Assembly (NCBI RefSeq): GCF_002287065.1
Contig: NZ_NSJZ01000021.1
Span: 1-33,728 of the forward strand
Source of the DNA: Paracoccus salipaludis
Lineage (GTDB): Bacteria > Pseudomonadota > Alphaproteobacteria > Rhodobacterales > Rhodobacteraceae
Direction of reading: 5' to 3'
Length of the DNA: 33,728 nt
This document shows positions 25,619 to 33,455 of this stretch, piece after piece. The notes under the pieces are model-generated. The model had not been told where the DNA came from and searched no databases. It saw only the letters and a list, made by a program, of their open reading frames with translations. How positions within the stretch are numbered: position 1 is the first letter of the stretch; the number at the start of each line of letters is the position of its first letter. Made by a program: the position numbers and the translations under genes.

Positions 25619-25799
25619 GGGGTGGACTGCCGCCGGCTCTGCGCCATCTGCGGCAACCTGTCCTTTTCGCACGCTTGATGGCATCAGGCAGACTTACTAT
25701 TCCGGTGCGGCATGCCCGGTATTAACGCATGAAGTGAATCTGCAAGGTTTCCGGTAAGAAGCAGGGCCATTTTGTTCCTGCAGAAGGTATGGTTTTCTC

Positions 25800-26423
25800 A
25801 TGATTGAGCATCGGGCAAGGATTCCGGCCAGAAGCGACATGGCGGGAAGCCTGCCCTGGGCACCCGTGGCTGTCGGCATCTGCCTGATCTTCCTGGCCGT
25901 TGCGCTTTACCTGCATGGCCGGACCGGGGTCGAGTACAGCTTTCTCTACAGGGATGCCAATGCCATCGCGGGCAATCCGTTCTATTACGGAATCCTCGAG
26001 AACCTGACCGCAGTCCTGATGATCTCCTCCGGGTCGATCCTTCTTTTCACTGCGGCGACAGGGAAATGGGCCAGCGCCGATCCCTTCGGGTTTTCCTTGT
26101 GCATGGGACTGCTCACGACAGTCATGGGCCTTGACGATCTTCTGATGCTGCACGAATCCGCCCCGTTCTTCCACTGGCGGCTCAAGGAGGCTCACGTTTA
26201 TCTTGTCTATGCGGCGCTTCTTGTGTTCTCGGTTTCCTTCTACAGGCGGATCTTTCTTTCGACCCCCTTTCCGCTTCTGGCCATGGCGCTTGCCGCCCTG
26301 GCACTCGGGGGAATGGAGGACATGCTCGGGTTCGGTTCCGGGATCGAGGATTACCTGGAGATCGTCGGGTTCAGCTTCTGGTTCTGCTATATCGTCGCCA
26401 CCAGCGTGGCATTGAAGAAATGA
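25800..26423 (+). CDS. Polytopic membrane protein of unknown function (LDDLLMLHE type)
   Basis: A 207-aa protein with five or six hydrophobic helices: about 20-38, 62-82, 94-112, 132-148, 157-172 and 188-204. Charged motifs sit at membrane edges: YRDANAIAGNPFYYG, MGLDDLLMLHES and GMEDMLGFGSGIEDYLEIVGFSFWF. I recall uncharacterised membrane proteins in other bacteria with a similar LDDL-LHE and a late E--E--G/W pattern, but I know no function. The start is uncertain: the ATG at 25800 has only a distant AAGG, and an ATG at 25839 is possible. Flanked by EPS glycosyltransferases, it may take part in polymer decoration or export. Confidence 0.7.
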   Translation: MIEHRARIPARSDMAGSLPWAPVAVGICLIFLAVALYLHGRTGVEYSFLYRDANAIAGNPFYYGILENLTAVLMISSGSILLFTAATGKWASADPFGFSLCMGLLTTVMGLDDLLMLHESAPFFHWRLKEAHVYLVYAALLVFSVSFYRRIFLSTPFPLLAMALAALALGGMEDMLGFGSGIEDYLEIVGFSFWFCYIVATSVALKK

Positions 26424-26711
26424 CGGAGTTTCCGCGGGCCAGAATTTCGTTGCGTGCCTCTGGCGGCATGAGCGACGCAATTCCGCAGGCAGGATCAGAG
26501 TTGCGGCACCCTCCTTTGCGCCGATTGCCGGACAAGGGGGGTGCTTTTCCCGGCACGCACCGGCGGGATGCGAAAAGGGCGTCCCGCAAGAGGCTTGCCC
26601 TTCCGGATCTGAGCGGCCCGCTCGTCCCGAGCCTCCTCGGCCCGGGGCGAGACATCGATCGGAAAGGCTGCACCTGCCCTGCAAGCCCCGAGCAACATCA
26701 CAGGAGACCCG

Positions 26712-27569
26712 ATGCGAGGCGTCTGGAGAATACGGAACTGGCTTGGTGAACAGCGGCGGCGGCAGCGTCTCCGCCGGGCCCAGAGGGCTGTTTCCCGCTT
26801 TCCGACCGTGACCGGGCGAAAGCCGCATGAACTCGGCGCGCCGCTGATCGTCACGCTGACCTCTTACCCGCCGCGGTTTCCGACGCTCGGGGCGACGCTT
26901 CGCAGCCTTCTGGACCAGACCGTCCAGGCGGACCGGACAATCCTTTGGTTGGCCGAGCAGGACCTGGCGCTGCTGCCCGACGACGTGATCGTGCTGAAGG
27001 ACTTCGGGCTGGAAATCCGCACCTGCGCCGACCTGCGGTCCTACAAGAAGCTGATCCCGGCGCTGCAGGCCTTTCCGGGCGCATGGTTCGCGACAGCCGA
27101 CGACGACGTCTATTATCGGCCGGACTGGCTGGAAGGCCTTGTCAAGGAAGCGCGCACCCACCGCCGAACGGTGATCGCGACCCGGGCCCATCTGGCACGG
27201 CTGGATGAGGCGGGGCGCTTGGTGCCTTATCTGGACTGGAGCGCAAATACCCACCACCTGCGCGCGCACCTGCCCCAGACCCGGCTGTTCCCGACCGGGG
27301 TGGGCGGGGTGCTGTATCCCCCCGGTGCCTTCGCCGATGCCGTCATGGACGAAGACGCTTTCCTACGGCTTTGCCCTCATGGCGACGACATCTGGTTCTT
27401 CTGGATGGCGCGGCTGGCTGGAACCGACCAAGTCCGAACCCCCTTGGGCTTCGAGCTTCTGGCTTGGCCTCAGTCGCAGGATGTCGGGCTTTTTCATGAA
27501 AACCAGATCAACAGCCGCAACGACCTGCAGATCCGCAATATGGAGGAGGCCTATGGACCTGTTCCCTGA
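26712..27569 (+). CDS. Glycosyltransferase (GT-A type)
   Basis: A 285-aa protein. After a basic N-terminus (about 1-40) come LIVTLTSYPPRFPTLGATLRSLLDQTVQADRTILWLAE, then CADLRSYKKLIPALQAFPGAWFATADDDVYYRPDWLEGL, with the DDD metal site, and later PTGVGGVLYPPGAF and CPHGDDIWFFWMA. The 'LTSYP-R' start with 'ADDDV-Y---WL' is typical of a GT group found in capsule and LPS loci. The ATG at 26712 has AGGAGA about 6 bases upstream. It is followed by another GT2 gene and the flippase on the same strand. The sugar is unknown. Confidence 0.8.
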   Translation: MRGVWRIRNWLGEQRRRQRLRRAQRAVSRFPTVTGRKPHELGAPLIVTLTSYPPRFPTLGATLRSLLDQTVQADRTILWLAEQDLALLPDDVIVLKDFGLEIRTCADLRSYKKLIPALQAFPGAWFATADDDVYYRPDWLEGLVKEARTHRRTVIATRAHLARLDEAGRLVPYLDWSANTHHLRAHLPQTRLFPTGVGGVLYPPGAFADAVMDEDAFLRLCPHGDDIWFFWMARLAGTDQVRTPLGFELLAWPQSQDVGLFHENQINSRNDLQIRNMEEAYGPVP

Positions 27570-27677
27570 CCTGAATACAGGCTGGTCGATGCCGGGAAGC
27601 GCCCAGAAGAACCGCCATGTCCAGAAGAAGCCAGATTGCCGACGGTTCAGGGGCCAAAGACCATGCCGGAGCACAGC

Positions 27678-28805
27678 ATGAAGCAACGCATCAGCGTCAT
27701 TCTTCCCACCTACAACCGCGCGCATCTGATCGGCGAGACGATCCAGAGCCTTCTGGAGCAGACGCGGATACCCGACGAGATTCTGGTAATCGACGACGGC
27801 TCCATCGACGGCACGCCAGAGGTTTTGGCGCGGTACGAGAATCTCAGGGTCGTGAGGACCGAGAACAAGGGCAAGGCCTCTGCCCTGAACCTTGCCCTCA
27901 CGCTCGTCTCCGGCGACCTGGTCTGGATCGTGGACGATGACGACCTGCTGCTTCCTCATGCCTGCAGGGTGCTGTCTGCCCCGCTCGAGGATGATCCGGG
28001 CCTGGATTTCTGCGCCGGACGTCACCTCGACTTCGAGGTGGACGAAGGCACGGGGCAGAAGGTCACCCGGCCCCCCGGCTACATGCGGAACTCGTCGCCG
28101 GGGCAGATCTTCCCCGATCTGCTGGAAGGCTGCCATGTCTTTCAGCCCGGCCTGATGGTGCGCAGGCGCGTCTATGATGCAGTCGGGCCCTTCGACGCTA
28201 GTCTGATCCGGTCGCAGGATTACGAGATGATCCTGCGGATGGCCCGCCGCCACCGCGGGATGCAGTTGCCCGAGGTTGTCTTCCTGCACCGCGAACACGG
28301 CGGCCGGCGCGGCTCGGCCTCGGATGGTTTCGCCGCGACCGAGAATGCCGACAGGTGGGCCGCCTTCAACCGCCGGATCTTCCTTCCCCTGCTGGATGAT
28401 CTTGCGGACGAGGAACTGCTTGCCGGCGAGGATCTCGGTCCGCTGCCCCCTGCCCTGCGGCGCCGTGCCGCCCGCGTGAAGCGAGGTTGCGTTCTGGCGC
28501 GCCAGCGCATGTGGCACGAGGCGGTCGCTGCCTGGCAGGAGGCCACGGCCATGGATCCCGCGCCGCTGGCAGAACTCGAGCGCGAGATGCTGGCGCGCAG
28601 CCCGAATTCGGCTTTGGGTGCTCCCGAACTTTTTGCGGACGCAGCTGTTCGCCGGGGTTTGGTTGCGCTGTCGCGCATGGCCTCCCCCGGACCCGAGATG
28701 GCCGCCATCCTTCGCCGCGCCTCGCGCTGGCATGTTCGGGCGGCAATCCGGGCAGGCGACTGGCGCCATGCCGGGCGAGGAGTTCGTCTTCTGCTGGCAC
28801 GATGA
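27678..28805 (+). CDS. Glycosyltransferase family 2
   Basis: A 375-aa protein. The catalytic GT2 domain covers about residues 1-220: ISVILPTYNRAHLIGETIQSLLEQT, ILVIDDGSIDGT, NKGKASALNLALTLVSGDLVWIVDDDDLLLPHA, FQPGLMVRRRVYDAVGPFD and RSQDYEMILRMARRH. The C-terminal 150 residues are helical and Ala-rich and may be a protein-contact domain. The ATG at 27678 has GGAG 7 bases upstream; an ATG at 27663 with AGGGG is the alternative. It lies between another glycosyltransferase and the flippase gene, so it probably acts on the same repeat unit. Confidence 0.82.
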   Translation: MKQRISVILPTYNRAHLIGETIQSLLEQTRIPDEILVIDDGSIDGTPEVLARYENLRVVRTENKGKASALNLALTLVSGDLVWIVDDDDLLLPHACRVLSAPLEDDPGLDFCAGRHLDFEVDEGTGQKVTRPPGYMRNSSPGQIFPDLLEGCHVFQPGLMVRRRVYDAVGPFDASLIRSQDYEMILRMARRHRGMQLPEVVFLHREHGGRRGSASDGFAATENADRWAAFNRRIFLPLLDDLADEELLAGEDLGPLPPALRRRAARVKRGCVLARQRMWHEAVAAWQEATAMDPAPLAELEREMLARSPNSALGAPELFADAAVRRGLVALSRMASPGPEMAAILRRASRWHVRAAIRAGDWRHAGRGVRLLLAR

Positions 28806-28918
28806 GCCGGCTCGAAGCCGGCGGGCGCCTTTGCGCCTTGCCTCACTTGCTGTAGAGCCGCCGTTGCGGTCAGGTAACCGGCATCTGCGGGTCCGCCTCG
28901 TGAAAGGCGCAAGGCAGG

Positions 28919-30430
28919 ATGCATCGTTTCGGGAAGGCGCTCGTGGCACAGGACAGCACGATCTTTGATCCGCCTGCCGGATCGCTCGGCAGGTCGGTCG
29001 GGCGCGGGGCGCTGATGACTGGCGGTGCCCAGACTGTCCGGCTTGCCTGCCAGTTTGCCTCGGTCATTGTCTTGTCGCGCCTGCTTGCACCCGAGGATTT
29101 CGGAATCGTCGCCATGGCTGCGCCCGTCATGGGTTTCGTCGGGCTGTTTCAGGATCTCGGGCTGATGCAGGCGACCGTCCAGAAGAAGCATATCACCCAT
29201 GCCGAAGTGAATGCCCTGTTCTGGATCAACATGGGCATCAGCGCGCTGCTGGCCGGGATCCTGATACTGGCCAGCCCACTGGCCGCGCGGTTCTATGAGG
29301 AACCCGGAGTAGGCTTGCTGGTGGCCGCCCTGAGCCTGCAGATCCTCGTTTCCGGGGCAGGCGGACAGCACCACGCCATTCTGAATCGCCGGATGCAGTT
29401 CGGCCGGCTTGCCGTCCTGGACAGTGTTTCGGCAGTGGTCGGGCTTGGAGTGGCGATCGTCTGGGCCCTCGTCGATCCGGGCTATTGGGCGCTTTACGCG
29501 GGCGGGCTTGCAACGGCCATCACTGCCACCGTGATGGCCTGGGCCGCGTCCGGTTGGCGACCGGGATGGCCGCGATGGGTGGCGGGTGCGGGCGGGCTCG
29601 TCAATTTCGGTGCCGGGATCACCGGGTTCAACTTCGCCAATTTCTTCGCTCGCAATCTCGATAACGTCCTGATCGGTCGTTATCGAGGAAATGAGGAACT
29701 GGGCCTCTACGACCGCGCCTACAAGCTGCTGCTGTTCCCCCTGCAGCAGGTCACGAACCCGCTGTCCCGGGTCATGGTGCCCGCGCTGTCGCGCATGACG
29801 GATGAGCCGCATCGCTACCGCCATGCTTATCTGCGAGTCGCGCCGCTGCTTCTTCTGGTCACTCTGCCTGGGGTGGCGCTTGCTATTGCCATGGCGGATG
29901 TGCTGGTTCCCTTCGCGCTGGGGCAGCAGTGGGCGGGCAGCGCGCTGATCTTCCAGGCGCTCGGCTTTGCGGGCCTTCTGCAGTCGCTCAACAACCCCTC
30001 GGGTTGGCTTTTCATCAGCCAGGGGCGCTCGGCCGAGTTCATGCGCTGGGGCATCGTCACGGCGCTGACCTCGGTTGCGGCTTTTGTCATCGGCCTGCCC
30101 TACGGCGCCTATGGCGTGGCATTGGCCTATGCCGTCAGCGAATACCTGCGCACGCCCCTGTTGTGGCTTTATGTCGGCCGGCGCGGCCCGGTCGGGGCCG
30201 GGGACATGGCACGTGCGGCCTTTCCCTTTGTGGTCGGCGCCCATCTGGCGATCGGCCTTCTCTGGGTGATCCGGCCCCATCTGCCGGATGCTCCCCTATC
30301 GGCCCTGATCCTTGGCACCCTGCTGTCGTATTCGCTGGTCATTGCCTTTGCCGCGCTGTTCGAGCCAGGCCGCCGCACACTAAGGGAATGCCTGCGTCTG
30401 CTGCGGCGCCAGAGCGTGATTGCAGTATAA
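28919..30430 (+). CDS. exoT: Polysaccharide flippase, ExoT/Wzx-like
   Basis: A 503-aa membrane protein with about 12-14 helices. The N-terminal block (GRGALMTGGAQTVRLACQFASVIVLSRLLAPEDFGIVAMAAPV) and the following QDLGLMQATVQKKHIT are the conserved start of the MATE/MOP polysaccharide exporters close to ExoT and WzxC. The central NFFARNLDNVLIGRYRG-EELGLYDRAYKLLLFPLQQVTNPLSRVMVPALSR is the second signature. It moves the finished lipid-linked repeat across the inner membrane for polymerisation by the ExoQ-like protein. The ATG at 28919 follows AAGGCAGG. It is the last intact EPS gene before the decayed region. Confidence 0.87.
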   Translation: MHRFGKALVAQDSTIFDPPAGSLGRSVGRGALMTGGAQTVRLACQFASVIVLSRLLAPEDFGIVAMAAPVMGFVGLFQDLGLMQATVQKKHITHAEVNALFWINMGISALLAGILILASPLAARFYEEPGVGLLVAALSLQILVSGAGGQHHAILNRRMQFGRLAVLDSVSAVVGLGVAIVWALVDPGYWALYAGGLATAITATVMAWAASGWRPGWPRWVAGAGGLVNFGAGITGFNFANFFARNLDNVLIGRYRGNEELGLYDRAYKLLLFPLQQVTNPLSRVMVPALSRMTDEPHRYRHAYLRVAPLLLLVTLPGVALAIAMADVLVPFALGQQWAGSALIFQALGFAGLLQSLNNPSGWLFISQGRSAEFMRWGIVTALTSVAAFVIGLPYGAYGVALAYAVSEYLRTPLLWLYVGRRGPVGAGDMARAAFPFVVGAHLAIGLLWVIRPHLPDAPLSALILGTLLSYSLVIAFAALFEPGRRTLRECLRLLRRQSVIAV

Positions 30431-30684
30431 ACTGTCGCTTGGCCGGCAAGGAAAGGCAGGCCTCTTGTGCGGGGATTGCCGGCAGCCGGTCTGGCGCGAC
30501 AGTTCGAAGCGCAACGAACAGGTGGGCGCGGCTTTGCCCGTTTTGGCGGATCTCTGAAGACGAAGTCCAGTTAATCATGCCCGCAACCGGGACAGCCGCG
30601 CGCGCTCGCCTGATTTTACGAGTTGCTGAAGAAGGGAGAAACGTCGTTTACCGATCAATCGTCAATGTCCAGTGCGCTCGTGGC

Positions 30685-31175
30685 TCAGGCTGCTCCAAGC
30701 ACTCCGGACTGCTGCCTGAGCGTCCTGTAGACCGTCGGCCGCGGCACCGAGAAAGTTCGGCCAGGTCGCTGATGCTGTAGTCTCCGCTGTCGTGCATGCG
30801 CCGCAGCTCCTTCTGCTGGCGCTCGGACAGCTTGGGCGGCTTGCCCTTCAGCTGGCCGGACGCGGGCCAGAGCCGTGCCCTCGCGGGTGCGCATGCGGAT
30901 CGTGGAGGCGGGCTCCCAGCTGAAGCCGCAGTCCGCGCGCAAGAAGCCGGTCGGTGACGGGGCGGGCGTCGGGAACCGAACGGGTGGGGCGGTCGCGCTT
31001 GGGACCACCAGCGTGTCCCCCTGCCCTGATCGCCGCCAGCGCCTGATCCAAGCCGGGACGCGCGCGGCTGGTCCCCGACAGGCCATGGTCGACATGGATG
31101 CGGGCAGGGGCCACCCGCTGCGCGGCGAGGTCCTGCCGGTCGGTCGAGCAGCGGGCATGGCCGCTGAAGGTGCCG
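30685..31175 (-). pseudogene. Serine recombinase (resolvase/invertase type), multiply broken
   Basis: Pieces of one resolvase occur in order in three frames. GHARCSTDRQDLAAQR and HVDHGLSGTSRARPGLDQALAAIRAG come first. Next is the GDTLVVPSA-type segment, then IRMRTREGTALARV, then PPKLSERQQKELRRMHDSGDYSISDLAEL, and finally FSVPRPTVYRTLRQQ, the C-terminal helix-turn-helix. The helix region normally between the catalytic domain and IRMRTREG is missing (an internal deletion of about 65 bp), and at least three frame changes are needed. The catalytic S of 'ARVS' is preceded by Cys here (ARCS). It is likely a relic of a transposon or of a plasmid multimer-resolution gene. It cannot make an active protein. 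Confidence 0.75.
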
Positions 31176-31480
31176 GTCTGTCGTCCGCAAAGCCCCCCAT
31201 GGGCGAGACGATCATCGTACCAGTCATGTGAGACTAGTTTTCCCCTGCGCTGGCAAGGGCAGCCGGCACGTCCGGCGCCGTCCGCTGAACGATCCCCTTG
31301 CGGACGCTCGCGAGGCCAGTGGCCTGCATGGCGCAGGGCTTGTTCGGCGCCCTTGCGGTCTGACACCGGCCGCAAGGCAATTCCCGATCTGCTGGCAGGG
31401 AATCCGGAGCGGATGCCCCTTACCGCAACTTGGGGTCGCGCAATCCGAAGGCGCGGTTTGCCGGGTTTCTCTTGCAACCG

Positions 31481-31945
31481 TCACGACAGGCCGCGCCGGA
31501 AGCGGACAATCCGCTCGGCTTCGGTGAAGCCGAGGGCGCGATGGGCTGCGATGCTGGCTTCGTTCGCGACAAGGGCATCGCTGGCGATTCCGCTCAGGCC
31601 GCGTGCCCGGGCCCAATCCTCTCCGGCCCGGACAAGGTCCCGCCCGATCCCAGGGCCACGCAGATCCGCATCGACATACCGCCCATCGACATCGGCAACG
31701 GGGCCGGGTCCGCAGCCCTCGGCATGGTCGCGAAGGCCCATCCCGGTGAAGCCCGCCAGCCCTGCCCCGGGCCTGCCCCGGGCCTGCCGGCAACCGGGAT
31801 GATGGCGTTCCCGGGGGCGGGGCAAGACAGGCTGCGATCTTTTGGGCCGCATCCATGTCGTCAGGCCACAGGGCACCTTTCAGGCGCCCCAGTTCCCCGG
31901 CATCGGACAAGGCGGCGGGCCGGATCCTGCAGTGAACTTCGTCCC
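31481..31945 (-). pseudogene. GNAT acetyltransferase, AAC(6')-like, frameshifted
   Basis: The N-terminal part (CRIRPAALSDAGELGRLKGALWPDD, MDAAQKIAACLA) and the C-terminal part (VADVDGRYVDADLRGPGIGRDLVRAGEDWARARGL, SDALVANEASIAAHRALGFTEAERIVRFRRGL) are in different frames. Both match aminoglycoside 6'-N-acetyltransferase type GNATs. The acetyl-CoA loop appears as RGPGIGRDLV. Two lesions explain the frames: an indel in a C-run near 31810, and a tandem 11-bp duplication at 31761-31782; removing one copy restores a continuous GRPGAGLAGFTG reading. No usable start codon is found; the expected place reads GTT. It is therefore a dead gene and confers no resistance as it stands. Confidence 0.75.
31761..31782. 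repeat. 11-bp tandem duplication inside the GNAT pseudogene
   Basis: CCTGCCCCGGG occurs twice in direct succession (31761-31771 and 31772-31782). Eleven bases is not a multiple of three. Deleting either copy joins the reading frames on both sides into sequence typical of the family, so this duplication is one of the inactivating mutations. Confidence 0.85.
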
Positions 31946-31979
31946 TGATCTCCTGCCCGCAGTTTACGGGCCCTGCCCT

Positions 31980-32180
31980 TCAGGACGCCTGGGTCGTGAG
32001 CTTCTCGTAAAGGGGGCGGTAGGCCTGGTTGTGCTGATAGGCGCTCAGGGCGCCCACGATCAGCTTCCATTCCTCGCTCGTGAGGTGCAGCCCCGCCGCA
32101 GGAGCGCGGAAGCCGAGGAAACCCGGAGCCGGGTTCGGTTGAAGGCGGCGCGAGATCAATTTGCTTTCCGGTGCACGCAT
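31980..32180 (-). CDS. Small hypothetical protein
   Basis: 66 aa. The C-terminal half, HLTSEEWKLIVGALSAYQHN followed by YRPLYEKLTTQ, has good coding character and a regular amphipathic helix pattern. The N-terminal part is Pro/Arg-rich and less convincing, and the ATG at 32180 lacks a good ribosome site, so the real start may be later or the gene may be a 3' fragment. I do not recognise the family and assign no function. It lies between decayed genes. Confidence 0.4.
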   Translation of the reverse strand: MRAPESKLISRRLQPNPAPGFLGFRAPAAGLHLTSEEWKLIVGALSAYQHNQAYRPLYEKLTTQAS

Positions 32181-32742
32181 AACCAGGGTCCAAATGGCAA
32201 AATCATCAACTGTTCCGTGAATATACTAATTAAATTTCACTGATCAGTTGTCTAAAAGGGCAATTGGTCTGGGTGCTGTGGGCTCAAGGAGACATAAGCT
32301 TGGCAGATAACGGTTTTCCTGAGGCGTCTTCTTGCCCGCTAACGGATGCCCTGCTTCTAACCTGACGATTGTGCCCAGGCCGGGGAACGGGCTGCATGCT
32401 TCGTCCCATGGAATGATCGACAAGCCGAGGGCTCTTTCACCCGGAAGGGATCGGTCAGGCCTTCGGCCGTCTCGGGGACGCCGAGAGGCTGGCCGTGAAC
32501 CGCTCGCCGGCCCTGTTACCGGGGCCGGCCGAGGTGGTCCTGTTGCGCCGCTCGACTGTCGCGGCGTTCAGGGGTTCAGGTCCGATACCCGGTGAAGCCG
32601 GGTTTGTGCGTCCGGGCGGATCCTGAAGGAGGCAGCGATGGACGCAGGTTCCTGCATCCTTTGCCTCTGCGACCGGGAATCCTGCGCAGCGTCCTGCAGT
32701 TTCCCAAACCCGCAGCCCCTGCCCGCCCGAGGAAGGATTGCA
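32181..32742. other. Gene-poor stretch upstream of parA
   Basis: About 560 bp holding no gene of normal size. The left part (about 32190-32300) is AT-rich (AATATACTAATTAAATTTCA, then TGATCA). One 22-codon frame with a good ribosome site is listed separately (32300-32365). The right part is GC-rich and without visible motif until the inverted repeat in front of parA. Confidence 0.5.
32300..32365 (+). CDS. Possible 21-aa mini-ORF
   Basis: TTG start at 32300 with AAGGAGA 7 bases upstream, a near-perfect ribosome site in an otherwise empty region; stop TGA at 32363-32365. The peptide (LADNGFPEASSCPLTDALLL plus T) has no motif I recognise. It may be a real small ORF or the 5' end of a gene that was cut off. 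Confidence 0.25.
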   Translation: MADNGFPEASSCPLTDALLLT

Positions 32743-32768
32743 TACCGGATTATTTCGTATATCCGGTA
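32743..32768. promoter_or_regulatory. 26-bp inverted repeat in front of parA (operator/parS)
   Basis: TACCGGAT (32743-32750) and ATCCGGTA (32761-32768) are perfect 8-bp arms with a 10-bp AT-rich spacer, ending 24 bp before the parA ATG. The same 26-bp design is at 394-419. The position suggests autorepression of parA and its partner, and the copies on both sides suggest partition sites. Confidence 0.7.
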
Positions 32769-32792
32769 AAGGAAATAATCTGGTTTGTGATC

Positions 32793-33455
32793 ATGCCCAC
32801 TGTCGTCATCGCTTCGCCCAAGGGGGGCGCCGGAAAATCTACCGCTGCGATCATTCTGGGGACCGAGCTGGCCCATGCCGGCGCGGGCGTCACGCTGCTT
32901 GACTGCGACCCGAACCGGTCGCTGTCGCTCTGGGCCGGGCGCGGCCCCTTGCCTCCGCGCGTCACGGTCCTGTCCGAGGTCGGCGAAGGCGAGATCGTCC
33001 GCACGATCAAGCGCCACGACATGGACGGGCAGATCGTGATCGTGGACCTGGAAGGCGTGGCCTCGCGGCTGGTCAGCCGGGCGATCTCGCAGGCGGACCT
33101 GGTGATCACGCCGATGCGGGCAACGACGCTGGACGCGACCGTGGGCGTGCGCGCCCTGCAGCTGATCCGGGAAGAGGAAGAGGCGCTCGACCGTGCGATC
33201 CCCCATGCCGTGGTCTTCACCATGACGCGGGCGGTGCGCTCGCGCCAGCACAGCGGGATCGAGGCGTCCCTGCGCGACCAGGGCGTGGACCTGATCGAGC
33301 CGCCGCTGATGGAGCGGACGGCCTTCTCGGCGCTGTTCGAGTTCGGCGGCGACCTGCGGACCATGCCGGCGCAGGGCAACATGGAGGCCGCGATCGGCAA
33401 TGCCGAGGGCTTTGCCCGCGCCGTCTATGCGCGGCTGACGGCGGAGGATGCGTGA
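32793..33455 (+). CDS. parA: ParA-type partition ATPase (small form)
   Basis: A 220-aa protein. The deviant Walker A KGGAGKST lies at 10-17, with both Lys10 and Lys15 of ParA/MinD ATPases. LLDCDPNRSLSLW (about 35-47) is the A' region and IVIVDLEG (about 83-90) the Walker B region. There is no N-terminal helix-turn-helix, so it is a type Ib-like ParA whose operon is repressed by the partner protein. The ATG at 32793 is chosen because MPTVVIASPKGG is the normal N-terminus; the open frame further upstream is not family-like. No good ribosome site is near, so the leader may be very short. It overlaps its partner gene by one base (TGATG). Confidence 0.93.
   Translation: MPTVVIASPKGGAGKSTAAIILGTELAHAGAGVTLLDCDPNRSLSLWAGRGPLPPRVTVLSEVGEGEIVRTIKRHDMDGQIVIVDLEGVASRLVSRAISQADLVITPMRATTLDATVGVRALQLIREEEEALDRAIPHAVVFTMTRAVRSRQHSGIEASLRDQGVDLIEPPLMERTAFSALFEFGGDLRTMPAQGNMEAAIGNAEGFARAVYARLTAEDA

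Noticed and set aside
32592..32792. N-terminal extension of ParA by 67 codons
   Set aside because: It would translate through the operator inverted repeat. ParA proteins of this type start directly at the beta-strand before Walker A.
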